A stretch of DNA of 64,000 bases from Saprospiraceae bacterium (GTDB taxonomy: Bacteria > Bacteroidota > Bacteroidia > Chitinophagales > Saprospiraceae). The stretch lies in NCBI GenBank assembly GCA_016714985.1, contig JADKBS010000011.1, positions 1 to 64,000 of the forward strand, read 5' to 3'. Both the position numbers and the translations under genes were made by a program. This document shows positions 51,401 through 60,216 of this stretch, piece by piece. Numbering within the stretch: position 1 is the stretch's first letter; each line of letters opens with the position of its first letter. The notes under the pieces are model-generated. The model saw nothing but the letters and a program-made list of their open reading frames with translations, was not told the DNA's origin and made no database searches.

Positions 51401-54102
51401 CCACCAGTTGGATGTGCCGAAATTGTGGGAGCATTTACAACTGTGACACTTGTTGCTGCTGACACGCATCCAGTCACCATACTTTTCACGGTAACATTAT
51501 AGGTGCCAGTGGCAACACTAGCGAACGTTGTACTTGATTGGTAAGTCGAACCATTGATGCTATACTGATAATTGGCTCCAGTTGGCGAACTTACCGTTAT
51601 GGTCGCCGTAGGATTGGCACAAGTGGCGTTGACGGTTGGTGTGGGCGGCACCAAGATTTGTTTGGCCACAATGTCGTCCAAGCCGAGGTCGTTGCCTGTC
51701 CCACCTGGGCCATTGTTCACCAAAACCACTACCACTGAGATATTGTTGCCTGGATTGATGTTCAGGACATAGTTGTGCCAAGTATTGTCTTCGGGCAGGT
51801 CGCCAGAATGTACTGTGCCCAGCACAGTGCCAGTTGTTGTTTCCAGCTTAAATGTCACATTAGGTTTAAGGAGGTTGTAGCCGGGCAGGATGGTGTTCCT
51901 CAGCCAAAGGTCAACCGTGACATCGGCATTTGGGTAAACACCTGTGATAGTCCTTCTATAGAATTCACCGGGCGGCAATGCGGCATTTACGACCATCAAT
52001 CGGCCACCGACATCACCTGTATGGTCACCGTCCGTTGTCCAATCCGAGTTGATGCTCGCTGGCCTGGGAGCTTGTGCAAGTGCGTATTCGCCATCGTTTA
52101 TCTGGGTGGATGGCGCAAATGTCAAACAATCGTCTCCAGTACCATCTTCGTAACAGTAATTCGTATAAGGGTGAGATGCCCTTCCTCCAGTGCCGAATGT
52201 TTCGGTGAAGAAGGTGGTGGTAGTGCAGGTCGCACAACCTCCGGGAACAGCATTTACAACGACATTGGTGCCGTTTGAAATGCAACCTGTTGTTGTATTC
52301 CTAACCTTGACACTATAGGTTCCGGGAGACACCCCAGAAAAACTGGTGCTGGATTGGTAGGTCGTGCCATTGACGGTGTATTCAAGGTTGGCACCAATTG
52401 GTGCTGTAATCACGATAGTGCCAGTTTGAACAGCACAGGTAGGCTGCACAGTGGTACTGGCAGTAGGTGCGGTGGGCAGTGCATTTACTGTGACTGTACC
52501 ATTGGCTGTGGCTGTACAACCACCAGTGGCTGCTGTTACAGTAACAGTATATGTTGTTGTCGTAACTGGAGATACGTTGATAGTCGCTGAGGTTCCCCCT
52601 GTGCTCCACAGATAGGTGCCTCCCCCAGTAGCTGAGATTGACACACTGTTACCGGCACAAATAGTTGGTGTCCCCGGGATTGTGGCAGTAGGTGTGGTAT
52701 TGACCGTCATAGTCACGCTACTTGAATATAGGTAGGTTGTACAACCGCTCCTTCTAGCTCCCCTGCGGTAATACGTGGTGGTAGAAATAGCAGGCGGGTC
52801 GTAGGTTTGACTTGTTGCACCGCTAATATCTGTCCATGTTGAGTTATTAGGGCTGCTTTGCCATTGGTATTCAAAAGAGCCAGAACCACCTGTTGGAGCA
52901 GCAGTTTCCGTTAATAAGACTGGATTAAATGACGCACTGCAACCTGACTGGGTTGCGCCAATAGTACCCGCACTGCTAAGGTTTGAGCAGGTACTGCACA
53001 GCGGAATGTTGCCATTGAACGGATAAAGGTGAACCTCGCCCAACCCGAGTGTGATGTTTTTGCCATAAATATCGCCATCAATGTCACCCGTACCAATTTT
53101 GTTTATGGAATGGTTCGGAGCGAAAATGGTCCCTATTATCAAAGCCGAGGTGTTGATGGTAAGGGTATAGCTAGTAGCTCCTGAAAAGTTCCACAAGATA
53201 TAAGCGCCATTGTTAAAGCCACTGAGGCCCGGCATGTTGAAGTTGTTCCATGTAAAATTTGCAGAAAGTGGGACATTGATTACTAGTAGCTTCGTCGAAC
53301 TTGGCAAGGCTCCAGCATTGAATTTTAACTCCGTAATATTATTGAGCGACGCTTGGGTCAGGTCGAGATGGTTGACACCGTTAGCGAGTGTATTTATTTG
53401 TACGTTTTGGGCGATTGAAACGTTATTGCCCGAAATAGCAACGTTACTGGCATTGTATAATTGAACGTTGTTTGAACAGGCTGCAAGACCCTCCGAATTA
53501 GCACGATAGGTATTGAACAATGAGGTAAAATCAAAGGCAACTGACTGAAAAGGCGAAGGGCTTGGCGTTTGGTCGAGCGCTCCTTCTATCCGTCTTGCCT
53601 GGTTGTATGTACCTCCCGTAGGCAGCACCTGGGTGGCCATGTTCACACCATTATCACTTTGGATACAGCCAGCACTATTGCCGATGTGCAGGTATTTTCC
53701 GCCCATCACTTTGGCGCCGCCATTCGTCCAAGTAACGCCACCTTTTACCAGAAGGCCAGTGGTCGTTGTACCATCACCGGGGAAAACATAAGACGAAACG
53801 CCATCCATGCATATTTCGGCTAAAACCCCGTTGCAATTAAGCGTGAGGTTGCCGCCAACACCTAAGGCACCATGCACGTGCGTATAGCCCGTGAAGGTGA
53901 AATTCTGTTCGGCCATTATCTGGAACCCTTGATTGCCAGCAGTAGGATTCTGTGCGGAGGAAAGTAGTGGCAGGAGTACGGAGAACACCACCCAGAAAAG
54001 ATTGGTGCTCCACCCGCCGTAAATCTCTCGACCAAGCAGCCCATCCTCCAAAGCTGGAAATGTATGGGCATGGTTTTGCTTTTGTGTTTGTTTTGACCTC
54101 AT
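45385..54102 (-). CDS. Giant secreted protein: choice-of-anchor A, Ig/PKD repeats, PA14, H-lectin-like and G8-like domains (frameshifted near the end)
   Basis: 2,905 residues as read; with the 44870-45454 part repaired, about 3,077. A signal (WVVFSVLLPLLSSAQ) leads into a choice-of-anchor A domain (about 60-360; FQIMAEQNFTFTGYTHVHGA, VKGGVTWTNGG, IGTIFAPNHSINK, GDIDGDIYGKNI). Next: Ig/PKD-like repeats (TTTYTVTVTAATGGCTAT), a jelly-roll-type domain (about 640-820, FFTETFGTGGRASHPY, GPGGTGNDLGLDDI), the acidic motif NGIDDDGDGLIDMADFDC, a PA14 domain (about 1004-1160; FYERWTSISGG, GTYSFNLTSDDDSQLFL), many Ig-like repeats, a cadherin-like and a HYR-like unit, three H-type-lectin-like repeats (about 2130-2420), a ChxC-type motif (VTICHKPGQADQVQMEVE), and a G8-like domain (NWTDPATWVGGNIPG). 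Residues about 1886-1905 look like two compensating frameshifts (see finding). A surface adhesin role is inference. Confidence 0.8.
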   Translation of the reverse strand: MRSKQTQKQNHAHTFPALEDGLLGREIYGGWSTNLFWVVFSVLLPLLSSAQNPTAGNQGFQIMAEQNFTFTGYTHVHGALGVGGNLTLNCNGVLAEICMDGVSSYVFPGDGTTTTGLLVKGGVTWTNGGAKVMGGKYLHIGNSAGCIQSDNGVNMATQVLPTGGTYNQARRIEGALDQTPSPSPFQSVAFDFTSLFNTYRANSEGLAACSNNVQLYNASNVAISGNNVSIAQNVQINTLANGVNHLDLTQASLNNITELKFNAGALPSSTKLLVINVPLSANFTWNNFNMPGLSGFNNGAYILWNFSGATSYTLTINTSALIIGTIFAPNHSINKIGTGDIDGDIYGKNITLGLGEVHLYPFNGNIPLCSTCSNLSSAGTIGATQSGCSASFNPVLLTETAAPTGGSGSFEYQWQSSPNNSTWTDISGATSQTYDPPAISTTTYYRRGARRSGCTTYLYSSSVTMTVNTTPTATIPGTPTICAGNSVSISATGGGTYLWSTGGTSATINVSPVTTTTYTVTVTAATGGCTATANGTVTVNALPTAPTASTTVQPTCAVQTGTIVITAPIGANLEYTVNGTTYQSSTSFSGVSPGTYSVKVRNTTTGCISNGTNVVVNAVPGGCATCTTTTFFTETFGTGGRASHPYTNYCYEDGTGDDCLTFAPSTQINDGEYALAQAPRPASINSDWTTDGDHTGDVGGRLMVVNAALPPGEFYRRTITGVYPNADVTVDLWLRNTILPGYNLLKPNVTFKLETTTGTVLGTVHSGDLPEDNTWHNYVLNINPGNNISVVVVLVNNGPGGTGNDLGLDDIVAKQILVPPTPTVNATCANPTATITVSSPTGANYQYSINGSTYQSSTTFASVATGTYNVTVKSMVTGCVSAATSVTVVNAPTISAHPTGGTICAGFTHSLSVTASGATAYQWQISTDNVTFTDISGATSSTYATATLTTTRYFKVKVYNGASCNITSSAATVTVQNCIEVCNNGIDDDGDGLIDMADFDCNSCPSGSVFYERWTSISGGAIANLTSYANYPNSPNATGTFSSLDGPDNVADNYGTRVRGYLLPNVTGTYSFNLTSDDDSQLFLSTNELASNKVMIASVTGYTGTAEYTKYPSQTSANITLTAGNKYYIEILQKDNTGGDHFQVYWKTPSSSTWTIVPGARLSPYTSLAITSHPAAATLCNGGTNTLSVTASGGSGTKSYQWQSSSDNITFSNISGATSASYTTPALTTTTYYRVIVSQSGYTCPIYSNPAKITVVADPAISTQPVGFTECVGGTQALNVTATGGTPSLTYQWQSSANNVSFANISGATSASYTPASATAGTTYYRVNISASGTGCSTVTSGVATVIIVADPTISAQPTGFTECVGGNLALSVSASGGSPSLTYQWQSSSDNSNFSSISGATSATFTPASSVAGTTYYRVLVSASGNGCTTATSNAVAAVISADPAITTQPASTSVCTGGSTTLSVVATGGAPSLTYQWQSSPNGSGGWSSITGATSSSFTTPALNSTSYYRVVVSAAGNGCGGSINSNAATVTVNASITVGIVGTNAICPGASTALTASGGTSYAWNTGATTAVINVSPVAATTYIVTVTGIGGCTGTASRTVTVNPATAAFAGADATICGGSSTSLTATGSAGTAPYTYAWSGGLGNVATVTASPTTTTTYTVTVTSSTGCTATDQVVVNVNASPVSSAGSNVTVCSGTTVNLAASASGGVSPYTYNWNNGLGVGATQTVTPTAATIYTVTVTGSNSCTSIAQVSVNINAIPTANAGADATICQGQSTTLTATGSSAPAPFTFAWSNGFIGSTQTLTPANTTTYTVTVTSSNGCVGTDQKVVAVQVCNEICNNTLDDDGDGFADCADSDCGPSANAGSDINICPGGTAFLSVGVTVAARLIPMLGAMDLAGVPPKTVSPVATTTYTVTVTSASGCTSTDQLTVTVMPCSENCTNGIDDDGDGLVDCADPDCGGVTAPVLLPDSYTTCPGMTFSERVTYNDNNLNNPLFTIATNPAHGTVTIDWTGKFIYVPNGFDCVTDQFTYQVCNQSSGCCATANVTIVLGDNTTPQLLNVPADLTINCDDAIPVAPTVTGFDQCPGIYMDFDETTNQSYVGACGSYTITRTWTATDFCGNTTSDNQLITVVDLTKPELFKVHTMSDGSKMVAGVAQRVTNGWKYVRFPITFKVMPVVLANPTTNSDIAPIVVQVRNVSRQGFEVRLREEEAADGAHGNENVSWVAVEPGLSATGVKWEAGTLANVDHLGDTITFKQSYGSAPIFLPSIITNAQTDPATIRLTQLDNQTAHFFEQEETSADAEVIRLNETVGYMAIEPGQLMVDQDGTVIGEAGKVSVSPAWATINLSKTYTKPVVIIGGVTNTEGQPITLRVRNVTSKKFEVRLQEWSYLDGVHTPEAISWMVVEGSVPGEQSYYCEGRASKLIPNVNIMALDNCDDLVEFAYDQSSAVNGAGLLSNYSWTSMDDCGNTSLLVRADTCIVAALRLKTNLAGAYLSNGGTNLMRDDLRKEEYIPIVEPFSTMPSYPHVTNVHPKVTICHKPGQADQVQMEVEATELQAYLADGDEVGSCGLAPATLPTGAANANYRTKADGNWTDPATWVGGNIPGPFNNLNNMTISIEHKVTVPNDDIVLKSDAKLYITNGGLSVPNGFLKLQNAQFHARNSTIEVKEDFSPWTGTCRIDIRDSKIKVGGDFTNESGTRRLENVCLEVGGDYTCGYSVSRDTLINLIATVTGKVRVYNSAKMLVDNAKFRVINGNFLVESGCAISGSHMTMLIENGIVLNLGTWTASIDQYCIAGLFTLNFLGTVPAVEDCANLTDYFLSCDPDNILQDTNNGGGNGNTGGNNGSGNNGSNPNGPVAGSEGVLEPTVLEEEGVGAVVDWLCSKSGRRTMRPRSKAMRRCC

Positions 54103-54892
54103 CTTAGTGTTGTTGTTTGTTCAATTTGCTACTGGGCACAGTATTTCAAGTACTTCCCATTTATTGCTCGGACGCTTCAATATTGTTCTACATGAGGAAA
54201 ACCTTGCCTCATGCACCCTTAAGTGTTGATAATGAACGATGACCAGTGCCATGCATTTAAGCGATCACACAAAAAAGTAAGAATTGCATGACAGATTTGA
54301 TAGGAACATCAACAATGTGAGTTCCTTTTTATCAAATTTTCCAATAAAATGTTTTCTAAAGAGGGAAATGCTTTTGAGAGGAAGAATACAAACGTTCTTG
54401 TAGGCAACTATCATGCCAATGAAGTCTATGCGTCAATTATTTCAGCGATATTCCTACAGTAGCTATTAATTACCTATAAAACATAACCGCCACATAAAGC
54501 AAATCATGTATTAATTGTCTATTACTATAATTTTTACCATTTTTTATGTCAATTAGTTGGTTGCATATTTACGCTTCGTTTAGAAATTTTTCGTCTCGAA
54601 ATCAGTGATAAGCTTAACCAGAACGTCGCATTCGATTTATTAATCCTACCTGTTCGAATCCGGGTTCGTTTGTAATGAGATTAAAAGATAGCCGTAATTG
54701 CCAATGCAATTAAAGACGCTACATATACATCCTCTTGCTGTTCAAAGCAACTCCAATCTAATCTGAAAACATCACATAAAAGGGCTTTACAGACACAAGG
54801 TTAACCAAACCAAGGATACTTTAGTATTGCAAAATCCAATGTCATTCCTTGGTCATTAGCCCAAATTATTCGTATTTCTTAACTACTTAGCA
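54103..54892. other. Divergent promoter region of two giant genes
   Basis: 942 bp separate the divergent starts at 54102 and 55045. AT-rich; a small hairpin (CATGAGG ... CCTCATG) lies near 54192-54214. No ORF of note and no clear TTTG / TAnnTTTG promoter was located. The right end holds the twin-palindrome element. Confidence 0.45.
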
Positions 54893-54989
54893 GGGGTGTT
54901 TTTGGGGAAAATTTTTCAAATTTTCCCCAAAAACACCCCAAAATGTGGGAGGAGAGAGAAAAAATTTCATTTTTTCTCTCTCCTCCCAC
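54893..54989. repeat. Twin-palindrome element, copy 2
   Basis: First hairpin: 22-bp perfect arms 54893-54914 and 54918-54939 (GGGGTGTTTTTGGGGAAAAT...) around TTC. Second: 20-bp perfect arms 54945-54964 and 54970-54989 (GTGGGAGGAGAGAGAAAAAA and complement) around TTTCA. Same two palindromes and same spacer (CCAAAATG) as copy 1 at 26214-26303, but in inverted order along the window. It ends 56 bp before the start of the 55045 gene. Confidence 0.85.
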
Positions 54990-55044
54990 GCCCTCCTAAG
55001 GAGTTATCGTTTTTCATTCTTTTTTTTCACATAATTTTTCATCT

Positions 55045-58000
55045 ATGAACTCAATTAAAACACATTCAGGTTGTCAAAGAAAATTTGGCTTTGACATTAT
55101 TAAGCTACGACAGTTTGGCATATTGCCCCTTCTGTTCAGCTTGTTTATCTTCTTCGGCGCTACCGAGGCAAATGCAACAGTTAACCTCACCATCCACAAC
55201 ACGGGGTGTGAAGACATGAAGGTTTACAAAAAGGACTGGGGTTGGGAAACCTACCAAACTACCATCGTTGCAGGCAGCAGTTGGAGCTGCTGGACATGGT
55301 TCAACCAAGAATTCGTGTTCCGTAAAATGAACGGCAGCTACATGAGCAACTACAATTGCGGCTCTTCAAGCACCCAAAACCACAACTGTGATTCTGGTGG
55401 CTGCAACACTGGTGGTGCTTGCGGCAATCTCTTGGCCCACTGGAACCTCAATGCATGTAGTGCTGGCTCCAGCTACGCTGAGTTCACGGCTGCCACTTCG
55501 ACTCCCACTGGGTTTAGCGCTGTTAGCGCATCAATCTTGTCAAGCGTTGGTGACCACTCCTGCAATTACGGTCAGAGCGGCGAAGGAATTTGCCACGCCA
55601 TCACCGATGGCTGCTCGTTTGTCAACAATGACAATAACGCTTACAAATTCTCTGTGACCATCAATCCTGCCAGTGGCAAATCCGCAACTTTAGGCAAGCT
55701 GACCTTTTATGAGTCGGCACCAGCCAATTACGCATGGGTTGGCGGTGGTAGTGGCGACAACGACCCACCCTCAAAATACGGTGTAAGGGTAACAAAAAAC
55801 GGAACCGAGATTTTCAAACAAGTGGACATCGCCACAACGGCGGCTTGGTCGCTTGAAACCATTGATTTCGCCGGAGATGCTGATTTCACCGTTACCAGCC
55901 AGACTACCTTCAATGTTGAATTGCTTGGCTATTGTCGCCAAGGTGCCAACGGCTACGCCGTTTGGGACATTGACGAAGTAAAGGCTTATGGCTGCACCCA
56001 AAACGCAGACCCTTGCGCCATCAACAACTACACTATTGAGTGCGAAAAGAACATCAACGACGCAGGCTGGAGCACAGTTGCCGACTGCAACGTGTCTGTT
56101 TGCCCTGGTGAAAAAGTGCTTTTGAGCGTGAACCCCAACGGCTACCCAACCTCTTGGACTGGCCCGAACGGTTTCACCGCCAGCACCAACGACATCCTCG
56201 TTGCTAACAGTGTTACGCTGGCTAAGGCAGGTGCATATACAGCCACCGTGAACGTGAACGGATGCATCAAAACGAAGACGATAACCCTGCAAGTTAGGGA
56301 CACCGACGGCGACGGTGTTTGCAACGAAAACGACTGCCAACCGAACAACCCTGCATTCCCAGCTACGCCAGGCTCGCCTTGCAATGATGGCAACGCCAAC
56401 ACCACCAATGATGTAGTAACCGCCAACGGCTGCGGATGCGCTGGCACCGTGCCCAATCCATGCGCCAACCTCGGCGGCGACACAGATGGCGACGGCGTTT
56501 GCAACAACAATGACTGCCAACCGAACAACCCAGCTTTCCCGGCTACGCCAGGCTCGCCTTGCAATGATGGCAACGCCAACACCACCAACGATGTGGTGAC
56601 GGCCAACGGCTGTGGATGCGCTGGTACAGTGCCCAATCCATGCGCCAACCTCGGCGGCGACACCGACGGCGACGGCGTTTGCAACAACAATGACTGCCAA
56701 CCGAACAACCCGGCTTTCCCGGCTACGCCCGGCTCGCCTTGCAACGACGGCAATGCCAACACCACCAACGATGTGGTGACGGCCAACGGCTGTGGATGCG
56801 CTGGTACAACAGTGCCGCCTGTTTGTGACAATATCACGAATGGCGGCACCATCGGCTTTGGTGCCAATTGCCAGTCCACGGCGTCCATCGCCTGCAACAC
56901 AGCTGCGCCAAACATCACCAACTGTGCAAGCCCAACTGGCGGCACTGGCGCATTGGAAACCATTTGGCTCAAGAGCACCACTACTTGCAGCATGCCAACC
57001 ACCACTGCTGCTCAAATCATTGCTGGCCTTGACCCTCACTGGGTATTGATTCCAGGTCAAAATGGCCTCACACTTACACCAGGGACTGTAAGCGCCAACA
57101 CTTGCTACCTGCGCTGCACCCGCAGGGCTGGATGCGACAACTACTTGGAGTCCAATATCATCAGCCTTACTACTGATTGCGGCGGCGGTGGCACACCCAA
57201 CTGCACAACTGGGATTACCATCACTTCAGGCACTGGCACCATCATAGTGACCGGCCTCGGTGGCGCACCTATCAGCTCCGTACAGGTGCTCACCAGCACT
57301 TGGCAGCCGCAGTATTCTTGCTTCGCAAACTGTGGCGCTTCGCAAACCATCAACGTTCCTGCTGGCACCTACTACGTTTACGCCAAATACTACACTGCTG
57401 GCTACCAGCTCATTTGCGAAAAACAAATGACCGTGACCGTGGGCGGTGGCAACCCATGCGCCAACGCAGGTGGTGATACCGATGGCGACGGCACTTGCAA
57501 CAACAACGATTGCCAGCCGAACAACCCCGCCTTTCCAGCTACACCGGGCTCTGCCTGCAACGACGGAAATGCAAACACCACCAACGACGTGGTGACGGGT
57601 GACGGCTGCGGTTGCGCTGGCACGCCAGTTGTCAACCCATGCGCCAACCTCGGTGGCGACACGGACGGCGACGGCGTTTGCAACAACAACGACTGCCAGC
57701 CGAACAACCCGGCCTTCCCGGCCACACCCGGCACTGCCTGCAACGACGGCAACGCCAACACCACCAACGACGTGGTGACAGCTAACGGCTGCGGCTGCGC
57801 TGGTACACCCGTCAACAACGGCCCAGACTGCAATACGGGCATTACTATCACGACAGGAATTGGCACAATCACGGTTACGGGCCTTGGTGCTGCTCCAATT
57901 TCTTCCGTGCAGGTGCTCACCAGCACTTGGCAGCCTCAGTATTCTTGCTTCGCAAACTGTGGCGCTTCGCAAACCATCAACGTGCCGGCTGGCACCTACT

Positions 58001-59832
58001 ATATTTACGCCAAGTACTACACGGCTGGCTATGCCTTAATTTGTGAAAAACAAGCCACCATCACCGTCACAGGCGGCAATCCATGCGCCAACGCTGGTGG
58101 CGATACCGACGGCGACGGCATTTGCAACAACAACGACTGCCAACCGAACAACCCAGCATTCCCGGCAACGCCGGGCACATCTTGCAACGACGGCAACGCC
58201 AACACCACCAACGACGTAGTGACCGCAAATGGTTGTGGTTGTGCAGGTACGCACGTGAACAATAACAATTGTGTGGTGGGTACACAGCGCACTGTGACCA
58301 GTACCAATGACAACTGCGGTACTTGGTGCGGCGGGGCGTACGCCCTAACTTTCGGCCCAAACAACTGCTGGACAGCTGGCACTGACCTTGTTTTCAAGGA
58401 GTTCCCCAATGGCACTGCAACCCTTACAGGAACGGTGAAGAAGGGCACTTCAACGATGAATGTCAACCTGAATTTCACGGGCAAGACCTCCGCAGCCCCT
58501 GCCAATAGTCCGCACTATGACCTTTGCGTCAGCAGTGGCGGTTCAAGCTGGTACTACTACACCAACTTCAGTGGAACGATCGGCTCGTACAATATCACCA
58601 AGTACGGCCCGGCCTTTCAAGTTGGCAACGGCGCTAACCTTCAGGACAATACCTTCGGTGCTTCTGGTTGGTTCTCATTTGGAGGCAGTTCGAACGGTGA
58701 CCTGAACTTCAAGCTTGGCGCTTCTAGCAATATCACAGGCCCTGACGCTGACAACGATGGCACTTGCGATGCCACGGACTGCCAACCGAACAATGCAGCT
58801 TACCCTGCAACGCCGGGCACGACCTGCAACGATGGCAACGCCAGTACCACCAATGACGTGGTTCAGGCTGATGGTTGTACCTGTGCGGGTACCCCATCCA
58901 GCGGTGGCGGTTCTGGTGGCAACTGGTGCAAAATCGGCAAGCGGGTATGGCACGACAAGAACAACGACGGTATCTTCAACGGCAACGATAGCGGCATCAG
59001 TGGCTGCTGGGTGAACCTGCGTGACCATCTTGGCAACTCGCTTGGTTGGAAAGTGTCTGATAGCCAAGGCTATTTCAATTTCGATAACCTGCAGCCAGGT
59101 GGCTACAAACTCTCCTATTCGACACCGGGCGGTTTCATCCCAACCTTGAAACATGCTGGTTCGGATGTCAACAACGACAGCGATATCGATTACTGGTCTG
59201 GCCTCACTGATTTGATTTCACTTGTTTCAGGCCAATATGTTGACAACTGCGACGCTGGCTACAAAACGGGCCAATACCTCATTGGCCAGAGCCAAGGCTT
59301 CAAATTCGATGTGAAGAAGGAAATGGAGCATTCCAGCCTGTTCTGGTCACATGATGGTGGCAGCTTGGTGAACATTTACATAGTTGAGCGTTCGGCGGAT
59401 GGCATCAATTTCGAGGCCCTTTCCGAGTTCAATTCCCGTGGTGGCGCAGCCAATGAGTTCTACGAGGACTTCGACATTGAGCCGATGGTTGGCGACAATT
59501 ACTACCGTATTGCCATCCATCGCTTGGACGGCAACATTGCCTACTCAAATGTGAAAAAAGTTGAATTCGCTGACCTGGTTGATTACCAGCTCTTTCCGAA
59601 CCCAGCTAATGATTTCGTGAGCGTAAACCTAGCGTCGGTCATCGGCAAGTCGGCTAACATCCAATTGTTCAACAACCTTGGCGTCAAAGTAAAAGGTTAT
59701 CAACTGGACGAAGTCTGGAGCAAATACTACCAGATGGACATCCGGGACTTGCGGGAAGGCCATTACATTGTATGGTTAAATGTGCCAGGTAAAAGGCCAA
59801 TTGCCAAGAAGCTAATTGTTGGTAAACTGTAA
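55045..59832 (+). CDS. Secreted protein with VHL-like N-terminus, seven metal-binding-type repeats and T9SS type A signal
   Basis: 1,595 residues, intact. A signal peptide (about 1-45; GILPLLFSLFIFFGATEANA) is followed by a short beta domain (NTGCEDMKVYKKDWGWETYQ ... SSWSCWTWFNQEFVFR) that looks like a VHL-beta-type domain, and a jelly-roll segment (ATSTPTGFSAVSASILSSVG ... DIDEVKAYGC). Seven copies of DTDGDGVCNNNDCQPNNPAF ... NANTTNDVVTANGCGCAGT follow (MopE-type putative metal-binding motif, many Asp/Asn/Cys). Between them, an 80-residue unit (SVQVLTSTWQPQYSCFANCG, NVPAGTYYVYAKYYTAGYQL) occurs twice. Then a SdrD-B-like domain (KRVWHDKNNDGIFNGNDSGI), a fibronectin-like part and a type A sorting domain (LFPNPANDFVSVNLASVIGK ... 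YIVWLNV ... KKLIVGKL). Plus-strand, so divergent from 54102. Ca2+-dependent surface structure is inference. Confidence 0.85.
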   Translation: MNSIKTHSGCQRKFGFDIIKLRQFGILPLLFSLFIFFGATEANATVNLTIHNTGCEDMKVYKKDWGWETYQTTIVAGSSWSCWTWFNQEFVFRKMNGSYMSNYNCGSSSTQNHNCDSGGCNTGGACGNLLAHWNLNACSAGSSYAEFTAATSTPTGFSAVSASILSSVGDHSCNYGQSGEGICHAITDGCSFVNNDNNAYKFSVTINPASGKSATLGKLTFYESAPANYAWVGGGSGDNDPPSKYGVRVTKNGTEIFKQVDIATTAAWSLETIDFAGDADFTVTSQTTFNVELLGYCRQGANGYAVWDIDEVKAYGCTQNADPCAINNYTIECEKNINDAGWSTVADCNVSVCPGEKVLLSVNPNGYPTSWTGPNGFTASTNDILVANSVTLAKAGAYTATVNVNGCIKTKTITLQVRDTDGDGVCNENDCQPNNPAFPATPGSPCNDGNANTTNDVVTANGCGCAGTVPNPCANLGGDTDGDGVCNNNDCQPNNPAFPATPGSPCNDGNANTTNDVVTANGCGCAGTVPNPCANLGGDTDGDGVCNNNDCQPNNPAFPATPGSPCNDGNANTTNDVVTANGCGCAGTTVPPVCDNITNGGTIGFGANCQSTASIACNTAAPNITNCASPTGGTGALETIWLKSTTTCSMPTTTAAQIIAGLDPHWVLIPGQNGLTLTPGTVSANTCYLRCTRRAGCDNYLESNIISLTTDCGGGGTPNCTTGITITSGTGTIIVTGLGGAPISSVQVLTSTWQPQYSCFANCGASQTINVPAGTYYVYAKYYTAGYQLICEKQMTVTVGGGNPCANAGGDTDGDGTCNNNDCQPNNPAFPATPGSACNDGNANTTNDVVTGDGCGCAGTPVVNPCANLGGDTDGDGVCNNNDCQPNNPAFPATPGTACNDGNANTTNDVVTANGCGCAGTPVNNGPDCNTGITITTGIGTITVTGLGAAPISSVQVLTSTWQPQYSCFANCGASQTINVPAGTYYIYAKYYTAGYALICEKQATITVTGGNPCANAGGDTDGDGICNNNDCQPNNPAFPATPGTSCNDGNANTTNDVVTANGCGCAGTHVNNNNCVVGTQRTVTSTNDNCGTWCGGAYALTFGPNNCWTAGTDLVFKEFPNGTATLTGTVKKGTSTMNVNLNFTGKTSAAPANSPHYDLCVSSGGSSWYYYTNFSGTIGSYNITKYGPAFQVGNGANLQDNTFGASGWFSFGGSSNGDLNFKLGASSNITGPDADNDGTCDATDCQPNNAAYPATPGTTCNDGNASTTNDVVQADGCTCAGTPSSGGGSGGNWCKIGKRVWHDKNNDGIFNGNDSGISGCWVNLRDHLGNSLGWKVSDSQGYFNFDNLQPGGYKLSYSTPGGFIPTLKHAGSDVNNDSDIDYWSGLTDLISLVSGQYVDNCDAGYKTGQYLIGQSQGFKFDVKKEMEHSSLFWSHDGGSLVNIYIVERSADGINFEALSEFNSRGGAANEFYEDFDIEPMVGDNYYRIAIHRLDGNIAYSNVKKVEFADLVDYQLFPNPANDFVSVNLASVIGKSANIQLFNNLGVKVKGYQLDEVWSKYYQMDIRDLREGHYIVWLNVPGKRPIAKKLIVGKL
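56299..56811 (+). repeat. Three near-identical 180-bp tandem repeats in the 55045 gene
   Basis: Copies begin at 56299, 56479 and 56659; each encodes DTDGDGVCN..NDCQPNNPAF through GCGCAGT. Later, more diverged copies begin near 57475, 57655, 58096 and 58744. Their similarity extends to third positions, so recent expansion is likely, and assembly collapse or expansion is possible. Confidence 0.85.
57198..58080 (+). repeat. Duplicated roughly 250-bp segment within the 55045 gene
   Basis: 57198-57450 and 57828-58080 encode the same 80-residue unit (TGLG(G/A)APISSVQVLTST, CFANCGASQTINVPAGTYY), with near-identical DNA. Each copy is followed by metal-binding-type repeats, so the duplication unit is the whole block of about 630 bp. 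Confidence 0.75.
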
Positions 59833-59892
59833 GCAATTACGGGTTCATCAAATACCAGCGTTCAAAAAAGAGGCTGTATCAAAAGTCTTTCT

Positions 59893-59974
59893 CCCGCAGA
59901 TAGCACAGATTTTCGCAGATGAAGATGCAAGATTGTCCAAAGGAAAATCTGTGTGAATCTGCGAAATCTGCGGG
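59893..59974. repeat. Imperfect inverted repeat between convergent giant genes
   Basis: Left arm CCCGCAGATAGCACAGATTT (from 59893) and right arm ending AAATCTGCGGG (to about 59974) pair through shifted GCAGAT units. It separates the plus-strand gene ending at 59832 and the minus-strand gene ending near 60056, so it may terminate both. Confidence 0.6.
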
Positions 59975-60055
59975 CGGCCAAATAATTATCGGAGACAATT
60001 TCTTTGGATTGACTTATGATACAGCCACTTTTGTTTTTTCGTAAGTGTTTATCTG

Positions 60056-60216
60056 TCAAGGGAGTAAAGAATATGCAATGTAATTGCTCAGGTAAAGCGG
60101 GTTGGTCGGAATGGCCAAAATGGTATGTTGCAGCAACAATGACCTATCGTTGCCCGGCCCTTGGTAGATGGCATTCCCATCCAAGTTCACATCCGCCGGT
60201 TCGTAGCCGCTTCGGA
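60056..60216 (-). pseudogene. Frame-shifted end of the 60-64 kb gene (second dockerin-like loop)
   Basis: In a third frame the minus strand reads SGYEPADVNLDGNAIYQGPG, NDRSLLLQHTILAIPTNPLY and LSNYIAYSLLP, stop at 60056-60058. This is the second dockerin-like loop of the family. One extra base at about 60208-60216 separates it from the frame at 60144-61802. Confidence 0.75.

Noticed and set aside
55771..57060. 429- and 287-codon minus-strand frames opposite the 55045 gene
   Set aside because: They mirror the 180-bp tandem repeats of the real plus-strand gene and have no signal or domain.
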